Source of the DNA: Romboutsia lituseburensis
GTDB lineage: Bacteria; Bacillota; Clostridia; Peptostreptococcales; Peptostreptococcaceae
Length of the DNA stretch: 64,000 nucleotides
Direction: 5' to 3'
Assembly: GCF_024723825.1 (NCBI RefSeq)
Contig: NZ_JANQBQ010000001.1
Coordinates: 3,472,001 to 3,536,000 of the forward strand
Part shown: piece by piece, positions 1-7,925 of the stretch
Numbering within the stretch: position 1 is the stretch's first letter
How the letters are laid out: every line of letters starts with the position of its first letter
The notes under the pieces: generated by a model
What the model saw: only the letters and a program-made list of their open reading frames with translations
Databases searched by the model: none
What the model was told of the DNA's origin: nothing
Made by a program: the position numbers and the translations under genes

Positions 1-3
1 AAA

Positions 4-33
4 TTAACATTTATTGAACTAAGTTAATATAAT
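4..33 (+). promoter_or_regulatory. Candidate sigma-A promoter of the lysozyme gene
   Basis: TTAACA at 4-9 and a perfect TATAAT at 28-33 are separated by 18 bases, about 40 bases ahead of the Shine-Dalgarno site of the lysozyme gene. AT-rich DNA produces such matches by chance, so this is a candidate only. Confidence 0.45.
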
Positions 34-81
34 AAATTAGGGTGTCAAAAAACAACTAAATTTCTCACAAGGAGTATGAAT

Positions 82-1323
82 ATGTCTAGAAATAATTGTA
101 ACATAAATGGAATAGATGTTAGTAACTGGTCTGGAAGTATAGATTTCAGTCAAGTTGCTCAAACAGATGCGAAAATTGTATATATACAAGCAACAGAAGG
201 AGTTTATTATACAGACCCATATTTACACGAGTTTTATAATGGAGCAAAAGAAAATGGATTAAAGGTAGGTTTTTATCATTATTTTAATCCAGGTAGCTCA
301 CCAACTCCAAGAGAGCAAGCCAGATATTTTGTAGATGCATTAAAAGGATTTAAAATAGATTGTAGATTAGCATTAGATTTAGAAGAAACAGGAGGTCTAA
401 ATAACGAAGAGTTAACTAATCAAGCAATAGAGTTTTTAGAAGCTGTAAAAGAATTTAGTGGATTAGATGTAGTAGTTTACACATATACAAACTTTGCTCA
501 AACTAGCTTAAATACAAATTCAGATATAGGAAAATATAAGGTATGGATAGCAGAGTATAGTTCAAATTATCCTCAACAAAATCCTGTATGGGGAGAGGCA
601 TATATTGGATGGCAATACTCTGATTCTGGATATGTTAGAGGAGTAGGAGCTAATACAGATTTAGATTATTTTTCAAGGGAGATATTACTAGAACACAAAG
701 AAGATAGTGAGCATAAGCCAAAAGATCCAGAGAAAAAAACAGAGCACAAGCCTGAAAGTAAACCAGAAAAAAATCCAACAGAAAAGTCTCATAATAAACC
801 ATCAAAAGATACACACCACAAAATAGATAATACCAAAATAATTGATTATATAGTAAAGCCAGGAGATACATTAAGTCAGATAGCGCAAAACTATAACACA
901 ACAGTAAATGCATTAGTACAAGCCAACAATATTCAAGATCCAAATCTGATATACCCAGGTCAAGTAATAAAGATATACGCAAATTCTAAGCCATTTAGCC
1001 ATGCTAATAGTTCAGTAATAGATTATGTAGTAAAGCCAGGGGATACACTAAGCCAGATAGCTCAAAACTACAATACAACAGTAAATGTATTAGTGCAAGC
1101 TAATGATATACAAAATCCAAATCTAATATATCCAGGACAAGTAATAAAAATATATAAATCTAGTAATCAACACCATTCAAATACTGTATATATAGTTAGA
1201 CCGGGAGATACCCTAAGTCAAATAGCACTAAATTACAACACAACAGTAAATGAATTAGTTCAACTTAACAATATAAAAAATCCTAATTTAATATATCCAG
1301 GACAAAGAATAATACTACCTTAA
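82..1323 (+). CDS. GH25 lysozyme with three C-terminal LysM repeats
   Basis: Predicted peptidoglycan muramidase, 413 residues. The N-terminal 200 residues match glycoside hydrolase family 25: an early GIDVSNW motif and the DLE catalytic pair near Asp99/Glu101. A Lys/Pro/Glu/His-rich linker follows (about 205-255), then three near-identical LysM modules, each with [21 protein letters not shown] and ending NPNLIYPGQ. No signal peptide is visible, so release would need lysis, a holin or a non-classical route. The ATG at 82 is preferred over the ATG at 76 because GGAG at 71-74 sits only one base before the latter. It borders a phage-like replication block, so it could be a prophage endolysin or a host autolysin. 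Confidence 0.9.
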   Translation: MSRNNCNINGIDVSNWSGSIDFSQVAQTDAKIVYIQATEGVYYTDPYLHEFYNGAKENGLKVGFYHYFNPGSSPTPREQARYFVDALKGFKIDCRLALDLEETGGLNNEELTNQAIEFLEAVKEFSGLDVVVYTYTNFAQTSLNTNSDIGKYKVWIAEYSSNYPQQNPVWGEAYIGWQYSDSGYVRGVGANTDLDYFSREILLEHKEDSEHKPKDPEKKTEHKPESKPEKNPTEKSHNKPSKDTHHKIDNTKIIDYIVKPGDTLSQIAQNYNTTVNALVQANNIQDPNLIYPGQVIKIYANSKPFSHANSSVIDYVVKPGDTLSQIAQNYNTTVNVLVQANDIQNPNLIYPGQVIKIYKSSNQHHSNTVYIVRPGDTLSQIALNYNTTVNELVQLNNIKNPNLIYPGQRIILP

Positions 1324-1350
1324 ATTAAGTTAAAACTATAAAAGAAAAAA

Positions 1351-1385
1351 GGGCTAATATTTCCTAAAATATCAGCCCTTTTTAA
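1351..1385 (+). terminator. Intrinsic terminator after the lysozyme gene
   Basis: GGGCTAATAT pairs with ATATCAGCCC (one mismatch) around a short loop and is followed by a T run. An A-rich stretch on the other side allows some bidirectional use. Confidence 0.85.
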
Positions 1386-1409
1386 ATAAAAAAACAGTTA
1401 AATATAAAA

Positions 1410-1790
1410 TTATATTAAGTCAAAATTTGAAATTGGCACATTATAGATTTTTAGAATATCTTGTAATCCTTCAAAAATTTCTTCTCTAGAAAAATTACAT
1501 TCTTCTAATTGATTTTCAGAAAACTTACTAATAGTTTGGTAAAAATCCACAGCTACTTTTAAATAATCTAGATTATTTTTATCTAACGTTTTAAATAGTA
1601 AATTTTCAGCTTCACAAATTTTATGTTGGCTAATAAGACTATGAATTTCTTCATATAACTTATCAGCTTGTGAGTAGTTATCTTTATCATGTATCTCATA
1701 TTCTATTGAACTTGTTTTAAATATTAATTTAGCTACACAACGCCCAATTCCCTCGATTTGTCTAATCAACCAGTCTTGTGTGTATCCCAT
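1410..1790 (-). CDS. DUF6483-like small helical protein
   Basis: A 126-residue, apparently all-helical cytoplasmic protein. The start MGYTQDWLIRQIEGIGRCVAKLIF resembles the opening of DUF6483 proteins, which begin with an aromatic residue and D-x-x-x-R-x-IE and have about this length. The middle alternates charged and Leu-rich segments as in a TPR-like helical bundle. No catalytic motif is visible. Function is unknown. The gene is convergent with the lysozyme and shares its terminator region. Confidence 0.6.
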   Translation of the reverse strand: MGYTQDWLIRQIEGIGRCVAKLIFKTSSIEYEIHDKDNYSQADKLYEEIHSLISQHKICEAENLLFKTLDKNNLDYLKVAVDFYQTISKFSENQLEECNFSREEIFEGLQDILKIYNVPISNFDLI

Positions 1791-1945
1791 AGTTATTTCT
1801 CCAATCTATTTTAATTAGTAATCTTATTAATTTACTATTTTTTTTAATTCTACTTTTTTTAATTCTACAAAAATGAAAAAATCCCTTTATTTTTTACATG
1901 AAATTAAAGCATAATTCTTTGATAATAACAACAAAATTAATAAAT

Positions 1946-2146
1946 TTATATTTCATCGTATATACATTTAATCTTCATGTGTAACTCTTCTTTTTCTTCA
2001 GCAGTGAAGCAGTCACTAGTAAAAACCATAGTAGCTAAAGCTATAATTCTATTATAGTTTGCTGAATGGTTAACTTCTTTTTCTTCTTCTGCTTCATTTT
2101 CTTCTACTTCTATATCCATATCCTCTAATACTTTATCTAAAAACAT
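1946..2146 (-). CDS. Small acidic hypothetical protein
   Basis: 66 residues, with a Glu-rich N-terminal third (runs of EEEKE and EENEAEEE) followed by a helix-forming segment ending in KCIYDEI. An AGGGGGA ribosome binding site lies six bases before the ATG, which supports translation. I recognise no family. It lies between the DUF6483-like gene and the repressor on the same strand, so it may belong to the phage-like block. Confidence 0.55.
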   Translation of the reverse strand: MFLDKVLEDMDIEVEENEAEEEKEVNHSANYNRIIALATMVFTSDCFTAEEKEELHMKIKCIYDEI

Positions 2147-2318
2147 AAAATCCCCCTAATTGATTTGTCTATTTGTAAATATTTGAATAAAATTGTTAAA
2201 TATTCCCTAAAACAACTATAACACTATATAAATCAAATTTCAACTTTTTATAAAATAAAGAAATATATGTTCGCAAAAAACACCTAAATTTAGCCACGAA
2301 ATACGTGGCTCATATTAT

Positions 2319-2681
2319 TTAATCTCGATAATCTTTAGATAAAAAATCGAACAAATCATCTTTTATATCTTTAGAAGTATTATCACTATTTAAATAACCA
2401 TTAATGAAAGTTAACAAATCTTTTGCTAACTCAACTTTATCATTAGCTGTAAATTTATTTCTATCATTACTTTTCCCTAATAAGTAATCAACAGATACAT
2501 TAAAGTACAAACCAAAGTCTTTTAATGCTCCTATTTCAGGCATTCTTTTATCGTGTTCATATTGAGATATAGATGATTTTGTAAATGTATATCCATACAA
2601 TTTATTAAATTCATCTACCATCTCTTGTTGATTAAGGTTTTTTTCTAACCTTAAATTTTTAAATTTTTCTCCGAAAGTCAT
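2319..2681 (-). CDS. Cro/CI-type (XRE) helix-turn-helix repressor
   Basis: 120 residues. The N-terminal 70 residues form an XRE helix-turn-helix: NLNQQEMVDEF, then SSISQYEHDKRMPEIGALKDFGLYFNVSVDYLLG, the classic signature of lambda-like and ImmR-like repressors. The C-terminal 45 residues are a short helical tail, too short for a self-cleaving LexA-type domain. GGGGTG precedes the ATG. The gene is divergent from the replication-protein gene across about 180 bases, the usual arrangement for a phage or integrative-element immunity switch, so that intergenic region probably contains its operators. Confidence 0.85.
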   Translation of the reverse strand: MTFGEKFKNLRLEKNLNQQEMVDEFNKLYGYTFTKSSISQYEHDKRMPEIGALKDFGLYFNVSVDYLLGKSNDRNKFTANDKVELAKDLLTFINGYLNSDNTSKDIKDDLFDFLSKDYRD

Positions 2682-2861
2682 AATTTATCACCCCACCATA
2701 ATTTAAGTATAGTGCAAGGTTTTATTTATGTAAACAAATTACAAAAAACTTTGCTAAATTTAATTTTATATATTGAAAGTTAACTTAAAATAAACTAAAA
2801 TTTTCTTGTTGTTAACTATAAAAAAATTGGAAATAGCAATTAATTAAGTATGGGGGATAAT

Positions 2862-3614
2862 ATGGGATATTGTTTTAATAAAATGAATAGCAAAGTTTTA
2901 AAATTTGATGTGTTAAAAGATGTTGATAAGATTAGGTTTAATCATTACATTATGAGAAAAGAAAATCTAAATAGGTTGATTAAAGATTTGCCTGATGGTC
3001 AATTTAGTTTAACTATAAGTGAGGTGCAAAGGGAGCTTAATTTATCTAAAAGAAAAGCTTATAATCTCATAAAAGAATTTGAAAACATAGGCATAATAAA
3101 AAATATTATTAAGGGGAATTTATCTAGAAATAATTCTGTATATGAGTATGTGGTGAAAGACTTTGAAACTGATTTAAGTAAAGATAAAGATATAGTAAAA
3201 TCTAGTGATATCAATACATACACTAAGAATAATGAAAAAGAAATGGATAGTGATATGAGTAATGATTTGATGAACTTAAAAAAAGAGAATTTAAAAAGAG
3301 ATTTAAATAAACATAATATATACACGTCTATAATCAATCACCTAAATGAAAAAAGCAGTAAGAATTTTAAGAGCACTACTAAAAAAACTAAAAGTATGAT
3401 TGATGCTAGAATTAACGAAGGTTTTGCTTTAGATGATTTTTATAAAGTTATAGATATAAAATGCAGCCAATGGTTGTATAGTGATATGGCAAAATATCTA
3501 AGACCTGAAACTTTATTTAGCAATAAATTTGAAGGATATCTAAATGAAATTAACACTAAGAAAGTGGATGATAACAATGATTGTGAGATTTGGGATATTA
3601 AGTTTGATTACTAA
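2862..3614 (+). CDS. Phage-type replication initiation protein (winged helix plus conserved phage C-terminal domain)
   Basis: 250 residues from the ATG at 2862, chosen because GGGGG at 2852-2856 is five bases upstream; the ATG at 2850 has no ribosome site. The N-terminal part (about 20-85) looks like a winged helix (SLTISEVQRELNLSKRKAYN). A charged linker follows. The C-terminal 80 residues match the conserved phage C-terminal domain found in DnaD/replisome-organiser-like proteins: IINHLNEKS, ARINEGF, then W and YLRPETLFSNKFEGYLNE. It probably recruits the DnaB helicase encoded next door. It could equally be a plasmid-type initiator. Confidence 0.75.
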   Translation: MGYCFNKMNSKVLKFDVLKDVDKIRFNHYIMRKENLNRLIKDLPDGQFSLTISEVQRELNLSKRKAYNLIKEFENIGIIKNIIKGNLSRNNSVYEYVVKDFETDLSKDKDIVKSSDINTYTKNNEKEMDSDMSNDLMNLKKENLKRDLNKHNIYTSIINHLNEKSSKNFKSTTKKTKSMIDARINEGFALDDFYKVIDIKCSQWLYSDMAKYLRPETLFSNKFEGYLNEINTKKVDDNNDCEIWDIKFDY

Positions 3615-3693
3615 TAGTTAGAAAAAAATATAAAAATATATTGCAAAATAAACTCAAATAAAACTATAATTAAATTATAGATAACCTTAGCGA

Positions 3694-3742
3694 AATTTAT
3701 AATTTACACCTTACCACCAAATTATAAATTGAGGTGTATTGG
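3694..3742 (+). promoter_or_regulatory. Leader hairpin with a loop complementary to the dnaB-like Shine-Dalgarno
   Basis: AATTTATAATTT (3694-3705) and AAATTATAAATT (3719-3730) are a perfect 12-bp inverted repeat enclosing a 13-base loop. The loop starts ACACCT (3706-3711), the exact complement of AGGTGT (3732-3737), which contains the ribosome binding site immediately after the stem. An H-type pseudoknot could therefore sequester the ribosome site of the helicase gene. The pairing is seen directly; its use is inferred. Confidence 0.5.
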
Positions 3743-3743
3743 T

Positions 3744-5048
3744 ATGAAAAATTTTGATGCTGTTAATATAGAACAATCTATATTGGGAGCTTTTATAGTA
3801 GATGAATCTTTAGGATATAAGCTTGAAGATTTAAGTAGGGATTTGTTTACTTTTGATTATAACAAAGCGATTTTTAGTATTATGCTTGATTTATATAAAT
3901 CAAATATGAGTTTGGATATTCAAACTATTTGTACCAAGTTAAGTGAAAATAATTTAGAAGTAAATATAAGTTATTTGAGCAACTTAGCGGCAATGAGCCA
4001 AAGTTTTGCTATTGATACTCATATTGAAATTTTAAAAGATAAATGTTTAAGAAGAGAAATTATAAAAAATTGTACAAGCCTATTTCAAAGTTTAGGTGAT
4101 GGAGATGAGATAAATTCTGTTATTTATAATTTTGAAAATAGAATGCAAAAAATATTAAACAAAGAAAAAGTAAAATACAACGATAGTATTTCAGATATAT
4201 GTGAAGGTTTACTGAATTTCTTAGAAAGTGATGAAGAAATCGGTATGAGATTTGGGGTTAAATTTTTAGATGATATTATTGGGGGACTTTTCAACGGGGA
4301 ATTAACTACTATTGCAGCTCGTAGTGGTGTGGGTAAAACAGCTCTAGCTCTTCAAATCATGTTAAATTGTATGGAACAAAAAAAGAAAGTTTTGTTTGTA
4401 AGTAGGGAAATGACAAGTCAGCAAGTCTTTATGAGAAATCTCACAAAAAGAACAGGTATTAGCACAAAAAATATGAAAAATAAAGATTTAGATGAAGATA
4501 GTTGGAAAAGTATTATAAAAGTCATGGGTGATTTTAGTCAAAGAAACTTGATATACATAAATGACAAAATAAGTACTATTAGTGAACTGAGAAAAAGGAT
4601 AAGAGTATTAAATCCTGACTTAGTGATAGTTGATTATGTTCAGCTTATGAGTGTTGAAAGTAGTTTGCAAAACAGGGAAAGAGAAGTAGCTACTTTATCT
4701 AGGGAACTTAAAAATATTACTTTAGACTTTGATATACCTGTTATTCAGCTAAGTCAATTAAATGATGAAATGAAAGATTTTAGACCTTGGGGAGAAAGAC
4801 CTATGAGAGATAGTAAGGCTATATTTCATGATAGCAATAACGTTATTTATATACACGAACCAGTTTTATCTGAATTTGATGAAGCGTGTGAGGATATTAA
4901 AAGAGATAAAAAAAGTGTGCTAAATGCGAAGAAAAAGGGAATTAAGTTAGTTGATTTAATAGTGGCAAAATGTAGAGATGGAGAAATTGGATTTAGACAT
5001 TACTGTTATAAAGGATCTAGACTACACTTTCAATATATTGAATATTAG
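3744..5048 (+). CDS. DnaB-like replicative DNA helicase
   Basis: 434 residues from the ATG at 3744, with GAGGTG at 3731-3736 as ribosome site; an in-frame TTG at 3729 lies inside the leader stem. The order is a DnaB N-terminal helical domain (about 1-105), a linker, then the RecA-like hexameric helicase domain. It has Walker A RSGVGKTALALQ, a REMTSQQVFMRNL motif, Walker B DLVIVDYVQLM, and an SQLND/RPMRDSKAIFHDSNNVIYIH sensor region. The length matches chromosomal DnaB. Pairing with the upstream initiator-like gene suggests a phage or element-borne copy that unwinds DNA at its own origin. Confidence 0.88.
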   Translation: MKNFDAVNIEQSILGAFIVDESLGYKLEDLSRDLFTFDYNKAIFSIMLDLYKSNMSLDIQTICTKLSENNLEVNISYLSNLAAMSQSFAIDTHIEILKDKCLRREIIKNCTSLFQSLGDGDEINSVIYNFENRMQKILNKEKVKYNDSISDICEGLLNFLESDEEIGMRFGVKFLDDIIGGLFNGELTTIAARSGVGKTALALQIMLNCMEQKKKVLFVSREMTSQQVFMRNLTKRTGISTKNMKNKDLDEDSWKSIIKVMGDFSQRNLIYINDKISTISELRKRIRVLNPDLVIVDYVQLMSVESSLQNREREVATLSRELKNITLDFDIPVIQLSQLNDEMKDFRPWGERPMRDSKAIFHDSNNVIYIHEPVLSEFDEACEDIKRDKKSVLNAKKKGIKLVDLIVAKCRDGEIGFRHYCYKGSRLHFQYIEY

Positions 5049-5062
5049 GGGGATATCATTAA

Positions 5063-5100
5063 AAAAGGAGAATATCTCAATACTGAGAATTCTCCTTTAT
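5063..5100 (+). terminator. Terminator after the DnaB-like gene
   Basis: AAAGGAGAAT pairs with ATTCTCCTTT, with an inner TCTCA/TGAGA extension and a T-rich exit. A degenerate copy of the dispersed palindromic repeat lies just beyond, at about 5128-5188. Confidence 0.8.
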
Positions 5101-5127
5101 ATTAACTTATGTGACTTATAAGTTATA

Positions 5128-5188
5128 AAGCGTGTTGTTGGCCCCATGAAAGGTAGCACTAACAAGATGGCTTAAGCAAAGTCGCTGA
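5128..5188 (+). repeat. Degenerate copy of the dispersed palindromic repeat
   Basis: GTTGTTGGCCCCATGAA and the later TTAAGCAAAGTCGCT match the second half of the repeat family that is clearer at 41154, 41990 and 37557. The copy is interrupted and decayed and abuts the stop codon of the YvrJ gene. Confidence 0.5.
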
Positions 5189-5335
5189 TTATTTGATATT
5201 TAAAATGTTTTTGGATAATTCATTTATACTATCAGTTAAGCTAGATAGTTTTCCTTCTATTCTAACTAGTAAATACATAGATAGAGCAATTGGAAAACCT
5301 ATATTAGCTATTAGAGTTTGAAAATTACTATCCAT
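5189..5335 (-). CDS. YvrJ-family small membrane protein
   Basis: A 48-residue protein beginning MDSNFQTLIANIGFPIALSM, then YLLVRIEGKLSSLTDSINE. This is the YvrJ pattern: one N-terminal membrane helix containing NIGFP and YLLVR, followed by a short amphipathic tail. An AGGTT sequence precedes the ATG. It is the last gene of a minus-strand cassette after DUF1659 and DUF2922, a trio that recurs in Firmicutes. Its role is unknown; the three are often seen near phage or cell-envelope genes. Confidence 0.8.
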   Translation of the reverse strand: MDSNFQTLIANIGFPIALSMYLLVRIEGKLSSLTDSINELSKNILNIK

Positions 5336-5344
5336 AATTTAACC

Positions 5345-5569
5345 TTAAGCTAAATCGTAGTTTTCAGTTCCAGTTTCAACTATCTTAGCATCAACACAAG
5401 CAGCAAAATCATCACCGTTTGATGTAAATATATTTTTAGATAGTATATTATCCATAGCAGCTTTTATTTCACCTTCAGTTAAACCTTCTTTAGGATTATC
5501 CAAAGATATAGATACCTTTTTACCTAAAACAGTTTTAAAAGTCATTACTAATTTCTTTTTAATTTCCAT
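5345..5569 (-). CDS. DUF2922 family protein
   Basis: 74 residues. The sequence has the DUF2922 hallmarks: an N-terminal beta-rich KKKLVMTFKT segment, a central SLDNPKEGLTEGEIKAAMDNI and the closing GDDFAACVDAKIVETGTENYDL. GGAGGT lies before the ATG. It is nine bases upstream of the YvrJ gene and downstream of DUF1659. Function is not known. A decayed homologue occurs near 18020-18095. Confidence 0.8.
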   Translation of the reverse strand: MEIKKKLVMTFKTVLGKKVSISLDNPKEGLTEGEIKAAMDNILSKNIFTSNGDDFAACVDAKIVETGTENYDLA

Positions 5570-5604
5570 AATTAAACCTCCATAAATTATAAATTTAAAT
5601 TTTT

Positions 5605-5680
5605 AAATAAGCGGACGAAGTCATTGGCGTTATGAGCGAAGCAAATTTTAAGCAACGGACAAAGTCGTTGGCGCCATGAA
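5605..5680 (+). repeat. Two tandem partial copies of the dispersed palindromic repeat
   Basis: 5605-5648 reads AAGCGGACGAAGTCATTGGCG followed by TTATGAGCGAAGCAAATTTT. 5648-5680 reads AAGCAACGGACAAAGTCGTTGG followed by CGCCATGAA. They sit between the DUF1659 and DUF2922 genes and so interrupt an otherwise tight cassette. Confidence 0.75.
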
Positions 5681-5683
5681 ATT

Positions 5684-5905
5684 TTATGCAGATAATGTTG
5701 TATTATCTATTTTTGCTACTTCTAGCAAAGTATGATCTTGAAGTGATGCTAATAGTTCGCCTACTTCATGAACAGCATCATTAGATGTGCTTGGTTTTAA
5801 GTTTGATAAAGTCTTAGTTTTAGTCTTTATCTTTCCTGTTAGTTCATCTTGACCAATTTGAAATTTTAATTTTAATCCTGATGGATTTTTTGTAGCTATT
5901 GCCAT
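5684..5905 (-). CDS. DUF1659 family protein
   Basis: 73 residues resembling DUF1659: an N-terminal MAIATKNPSGLKLKFQIG, a TKTKTLSNLKPSTSNDAVHEVGELLASLQ core, and a C-terminal LLEVAKIDNTTL. GGGAGGAATAAATT precedes the ATG. It is the first gene of the DUF1659-DUF2922-YvrJ cassette and is presumably transcribed from the AT-rich region at 5906-6000. No enzyme motif is present. Function is unknown. Confidence 0.8.
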   Translation of the reverse strand: MAIATKNPSGLKLKFQIGQDELTGKIKTKTKTLSNLKPSTSNDAVHEVGELLASLQDHTLLEVAKIDNTTLSA

Positions 5906-6101
5906 AATTTATTCCTCCCTTTGTTTTGTTTTTTAAGCTTGTTTAGCTTATATCTATATAGTACTTAGTGTGGAGGGAATGTAGTTATAAACTATATTTG
6001 CAATGTTTTTTAGTATAAAAAATTATAAAAATAGTTTTTAACAGTATTTTTATATAAAGTTATATTATATTAGTGAGAATAATAAATAGGAGGGGTTTTA
6101 T

Positions 6102-6350
6102 ATGAAGGTTAAATTAGATGATTTAAGTATTAATGTAAGTAATTTATTTAATATTGTTGGTGAGGAAAAGTTTTTAGAGATTACTAAGCTTTATGGGGGG
6201 AACAATTTATATATTCCTACATATAAAAGTGCTATTAGGGAAAGTAGAAATAGGGAGATTATTAATAAGTTTAATGGATGTAATGCTGATGTCCTAGCTA
6301 GAGAATATGGTATTAGTGTTAATTATGTAAACAAAATTGTTAAGGGATAA
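6102..6350 (+). CDS. Mor/CD3324-like transcription activator
   Basis: 82 residues with the Mor-type middle-operon-regulator pattern: YGGNNLYIP beta segment, then RNREIINKFNGCNADVLAREYGISVNYVNKIV, a helix-turn-helix. Mor proteins activate middle genes of Mu-like phages, and small clostridial homologues (CD3324-like) are common. AGGAGGGG lies at a good distance from the ATG. It stands alone next to the DUF1659 cassette and may be part of the decayed phage block. Confidence 0.7.
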   Translation: MKVKLDDLSINVSNLFNIVGEEKFLEITKLYGGNNLYIPTYKSAIRESRNREIINKFNGCNADVLAREYGISVNYVNKIVKG

Positions 6351-6588
6351 TTTTTGGTCAAAAGATAATAAATAATTAAGCAATTGGATTAAAAGTAAAT
6401 GAATGTATTTTTAAAGCTTTAATACATAAATCCGTATAAATTTAAATGCTAAGAGAATTGAGATATGATATTATATGTAACGCTAGTTACTGAATTTTAA
6501 TGCTATAGAATATATTATATAACTATTGATAAACCATAAATAGTTATATTTATCAATATAAAATAATTGATATCACAAAGGAGAAAAA

Positions 6589-6990
6589 ATGATCCATCAA
6601 AATTTAACAAGGCAACATAAAGACCTTTATAAGCTATTATCTGATATGAAATCTCTTGGATATAATGTCGAATCTAATGTTGATAAAATTGCATTAAATA
6701 TTAATTTACTAGCAGGAAAAATAAATATCCATTTACAGTCAGAAGATAAGTATTTATACTCACTACTATTAAATGCTTCTAATCCAGAAATAAGAAAAAT
6801 TGCAAAAAATTTTATTATAGAAATGGGACACATATCTAAATCATTTAATGATTTTAAATTAAAATTTAATACTAAAAATAAAATTTTAAAAAATATAAAT
6901 GAATTTAAAATAGAGTATGCTAAAATCATTGATTCTATATTTAATAGACTTAATAAAGAAGATAAAAATTTATACATATTAATAAAATGA
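6589..6990 (+). CDS. Hemerythrin-like HHE domain protein
   Basis: 133 residues forming a predicted four-helix bundle. Candidate metal ligands are a His in QHKDL (about residue 10), His and Glu in IHLQSEDKYL (about 53 and 57), His in MGHISK (about 82) and Glu in NKEDKNLY near the end. This spacing suits the hemerythrin HHE cation-binding family, which binds a di-iron site and senses or stores oxygen or NO. The ligand set looks slightly reduced compared with classical hemerythrins. AAGGAG precedes the start, and a strong terminator follows. Confidence 0.7.
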   Translation: MIHQNLTRQHKDLYKLLSDMKSLGYNVESNVDKIALNINLLAGKINIHLQSEDKYLYSLLLNASNPEIRKIAKNFIIEMGHISKSFNDFKLKFNTKNKILKNINEFKIEYAKIIDSIFNRLNKEDKNLYILIK

Positions 6991-7028
6991 GAAGATACGC
7001 ATCTGTAACTAGGTGTGTATCTTCTTAT
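6988..7028 (+). terminator. Terminator after the hemerythrin-like gene
   Basis: GAAGATACGCA pairs with TGTGTATCTTC around a TCTGTAACTAGG loop, followed by a T-rich stretch. Confidence 0.8.
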
Positions 7029-7247
7029 TTTATTAATTAATATTAAATACGATAATGAAACAGAGTTTTATTATTTACAAAGTAGACACTACAGCCCTAA
7101 ATGGAGTTAAAGTAACGTTATGAAATGTATTAATATATTAAGTAATTCTTGATTAACCCATCTTAGGTAAATTTAGTATATGAATTAAAACTATATCTAT
7201 TTATTGAAAAGTGTTATATAATAATATTTGTAGCAATACAAAAGTAA
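7029..7247 (+). other. Non-coding spacer ahead of the cold-shock gene
   Basis: I see no gene here. The proximal part likely contains the promoter and long 5-prime leader expected for a cold-shock gene; TATATAATAA at about 7215-7224 is a candidate -10 region. Confidence 0.4.
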
Positions 7248-7266
7248 ATCAAGATTAAATCTTGAT
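7248..7266 (+). promoter_or_regulatory. Palindrome in the cold-shock gene leader
   Basis: ATCAAGATT-A-AATCTTGAT is a perfect 19-base inverted repeat ending about 10 bases before the AGGAG ribosome site of the cold-shock gene. It may be a leader hairpin affecting translation with temperature, or an operator. Confidence 0.4.
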
Positions 7267-7287
7267 AGGTTAATTAGGAGTATATAA

Positions 7288-7488
7288 ATGAATAACGGAA
7301 TAGTAAAATGGTTCAACAATGAAAAAGGATTTGGTTTTATAACAGTAGATGGTGGAGAAGATGTATTTGCACATTTCTCAGCAATACAAACTGATGGATT
7401 CAAATCATTAGAAGAAGGTCAAAAAGTAAGCTTTAATATAGTTAAAGGTGCTAGAGGTCCTCAAGCAGAAAACATAACTATATTATAA
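7288..7488 (+). CDS. Cold-shock protein (CspA family)
   Basis: 66 residues, a single S1-like OB fold of the usual length. RNP1-like KGFGFI (residues about 14-19) and RNP2-like DVFAHF (about 27-32) are both present, together with the family opening [12 protein letters not shown]. It binds single-stranded nucleic acid and acts as an RNA chaperone. A long untranslated leader with a palindrome precedes it, as is typical for cold-inducible genes. It is monocistronic, with a terminator immediately downstream. Confidence 0.95.
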   Translation: MNNGIVKWFNNEKGFGFITVDGGEDVFAHFSAIQTDGFKSLEEGQKVSFNIVKGARGPQAENITIL

Positions 7489-7503
7489 TATAGATGGATT
7501 CGT

Positions 7504-7532
7504 AAAAAGACACTTTTTAGTGTCTTTTTTTT
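7504..7532 (+). terminator. Terminator after the cold-shock gene
   Basis: AAAAAGACACT and AGTGTCTTTTT pair around a short T loop, followed by a T run. Confidence 0.9.
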
Positions 7533-7623
7533 ATTACAAGGAAATTATGATACTTGAAAATATATGTAAAACTTGTGTATGTAAGTAATATCAATGTATT
7601 TTACAAAGTAACATAAATTAAAT

Positions 7624-7652
7624 TTGACATAACATCAAATAACTGATATAGT
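7624..7652 (+). promoter_or_regulatory. Sigma-A promoter of the initiator tRNA gene
   Basis: TTGACA at 7624-7629 and TATAGT at 7647-7652 have exactly 17 bases between them and lie 21 bases before the mature tRNA 5-prime end. Confidence 0.75.
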
Positions 7653-7673
7653 AATAAATGTAGCAAATAATAT

Positions 7674-7749
7674 CGCGGAGTGGAGCAGTTGGCAGCTCGT
7701 TGGGCTCATAACCCAAAGGTCGTAGGTTCGAGTCCTGCCTCCGCAACCA
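7674..7749 (+). tRNA. Initiator tRNA-fMet (anticodon CAT)
   Basis: Cloverleaf of 76 bases with encoded CCA at 7747-7749. The anticodon loop CTCATAA carries CAT. Two initiator hallmarks are visible: the first acceptor position is C opposite A (C1-A72 mismatch; CGCGGAG against CTCCGCA), and the anticodon stem ends in GGG:CCC (TTGGG/CCCAA). The T loop GGTTCGAGTCC is canonical. The gene stands alone with its own promoter and terminator, outside any rRNA operon. Confidence 0.95.
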
Positions 7750-7760
7750 ATTATTTATAT

Positions 7761-7800
7761 AAAAAAAGTTCTTATATCTTTAGGTATAAGAACTTTTTTT
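7761..7800 (+). terminator. Terminator after the initiator tRNA
   Basis: AAAGTTCTTATA pairs with TATAAGAACTTT around TCTTTAGG, followed by T7. Confidence 0.9.
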
Positions 7801-7925
7801 ATATAAATAGTAAAATTTAATGATATATTAAGAAAGAAATCACTTAGATTGGTTTCTTTTTTTATGTGTTTTAGAAATTTAAAGAAATTCAAACAATATA
7901 GAAAAATTGACTTTTGGAGGAAGAC

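Noticed and set aside
3729-3743. TTG at 3729 as start of the DnaB-like protein
   Set aside because: It lies inside the leader stem and overlaps the GAGGTG that serves the ATG at 3744.
1410-6350. Complete prophage
   Set aside because: Only repressor, initiator, helicase and small accessory genes are seen. There is no integrase, terminase, portal, capsid or tail gene, so at most a remnant or a small replicon is supported.
7674-7749. Elongator tRNA-Met
   Set aside because: The C1-A72 mismatch and three G-C pairs at the anticodon stem base are initiator features.
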